6,289 nucleotides of DNA from Oscillospiraceae bacterium (GTDB taxonomy: Bacteria; Bacillota; Clostridia; Oscillospirales; Oscillospiraceae), in the NCBI GenBank assembly GCA_031261245.1, contig JAISKU010000196.1:1-6289 (forward strand), given 5' to 3'. Under the pieces are notes generated by a model. The model did not search any database. It saw nothing but the letters and a program-made list of their open reading frames with translations, and had not been told where the DNA came from. This document shows, piece after piece, positions 5,838-6,289 of the stretch (the stretch's first letter is position 1; the number at the start of each line of letters is the position of its first letter). Made by a program: the position numbers and the translations under genes.

Positions 5838-6289
5838 ATGAAACGTTACTTGGCAATAATTCTCGCGCTGTGCCTCGCGCTTTCCGTGTTCGCGGGCTGC
5901 GCGAAATCCGGCGCCGGCTCCGCGACAACCCCGACGCCCGGGGCGGACACGGGGGACAAGGCTCCCGGCGACAAGGTTCTCAAAATTGGCATCTTTGAGC
6001 CCGCCTCCGGCGATAACGGGGCCGCGGGAAAGCAGGAGGCGCTCGGATACATTTACGCCAACTCCCTGCAGCCGACCGTACAGATCGCGGGCGAGACGTA
6101 CACCGTCGTTTTTGAGCGCGTCGATAACGAGTCCAGCACGGACAAGGCCGCCACGGCCGCCAGCACCCTTATTTCAAAGGGCGTAAGCTCCGTTCTCGGC
6201 TCCTACGGCTCCGCGGTGTGTATCGCGTCCAGCGACGTGTTCGCGCAGGCAAAGATTCCGGTGCTCGCGCCCACCTCGACGAACCCGCA
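5838..6289 (+). CDS. Liv-type (Peripla_BP_6) ABC transporter substrate-binding lipoprotein, 3'-truncated by window edge
   Basis: This is the extracytoplasmic capture protein of a branched-chain-amino-acid-type (Liv/HAAT) ABC importer. The frame is open from the ATG to the right edge: 150 codons of a gene that is usually near 400. A signal peptide (MKRYLAIILALCLALSVFAGC) is split here as positive MKR, a hydrophobic core, and lipobox FAGC with lipidated Cys21. A flexible Gly/Ser/Thr/Pro/Asp linker (22-48) follows. The mature domain opens with VLKIGIFEPASGDNGAAGKQ, the first strand and ligand loop of the family. It continues through STLISKGVSSVLGSYGSAVC (binding loop) to AKIPVLAPTSTNP, the conserved Ser/Thr-rich ligand-contact loop. 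AAGGAGAGG (5823-5831) precedes the ATG. Liv-type proteins bind leucine-like amino acids but also aromatic acids, amides or urea, so the ligand cannot be named; the nearby dehydrogenases hint at a catabolic substrate. Permease and ATPase genes would be expected downstream. Confidence 0.92.
   Translation, partial: MKRYLAIILALCLALSVFAGCAKSGAGSATTPTPGADTGDKAPGDKVLKIGIFEPASGDNGAAGKQEALGYIYANSLQPTVQIAGETYTVVFERVDNESSTDKAATAASTLISKGVSSVLGSYGSAVCIASSDVFAQAKIPVLAPTSTNP

Noticed and set aside
5732..5998. Short plus-strand frame starting at TTG across the hairpin and into the lipoprotein gene
   Set aside because: Its start is the -35 box of a promoter, it lacks a ribosome binding site, and it overlaps a real signal peptide in another frame.

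Overview
The window looks like a GC-rich chromosome segment from a Bacillota (Clostridia-like) bacterium. The evidence is a tight dnaG-rpoD pair, a primary sigma factor of under 400 residues with a short acidic N-terminal region, strong AGGAGG-type ribosome binding sites, two lipobox lipoproteins, and AT-rich intergenic promoters close to TTGACA-N17-TATAAT. The assignment is an inference from gene order and sequence style; no rRNA or tRNA gene is present to confirm it.

Layout. Positions 1-1414 hold most of the primase gene dnaG; its zinc-ribbon start lies outside the window. Two bases later rpoD, the housekeeping sigma factor, runs to 2610. A bidirectional hairpin terminator (2618-2646) separates it from a convergent minus-strand gene (2646-3425) for a family 3 solute-binding lipoprotein. 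Its two halves are in reversed order: the C-terminal lobe comes first and the N-terminal lobe second, so it appears circularly permuted. Its promoter predicts a transcript starting at the ATG, that is, a leaderless mRNA. A 117-bp AT-rich region (3426-3542) carries this promoter and a divergent one, back to back.

The divergent promoter drives a two-gene unit. The first gene is a zinc-dependent aryl-alcohol-dehydrogenase-like enzyme (3543-4643). The second is an unusual 337-residue short-chain dehydrogenase/reductase (4663-5676). In the latter the classical catalytic Asn and Lys positions appear reciprocally exchanged (Lys147 and Asn192), as described for type I polyketide ketoreductases. It also has an insertion after beta-strand 2 and a C-terminal extension. 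Both enzymes lack the acidic residue that usually selects NAD, so both may use NADP(H).

After a regulatory region of about 160 bp, with a promoter, a 13-bp hairpin and a small palindrome, a Liv-type (Peripla_BP_6) substrate-binding lipoprotein gene starts at 5838 and runs off the right edge. A plausible reading, not proven, is a catabolic locus in which the lipoprotein captures a small molecule for an ABC importer and the two dehydrogenases interconvert an alcohol and its ketone or aldehyde. No CRISPR array, insertion sequence, RNA gene or defence system was seen. The most noteworthy items are the permuted binding protein and the Lys/Asn-swapped dehydrogenase.
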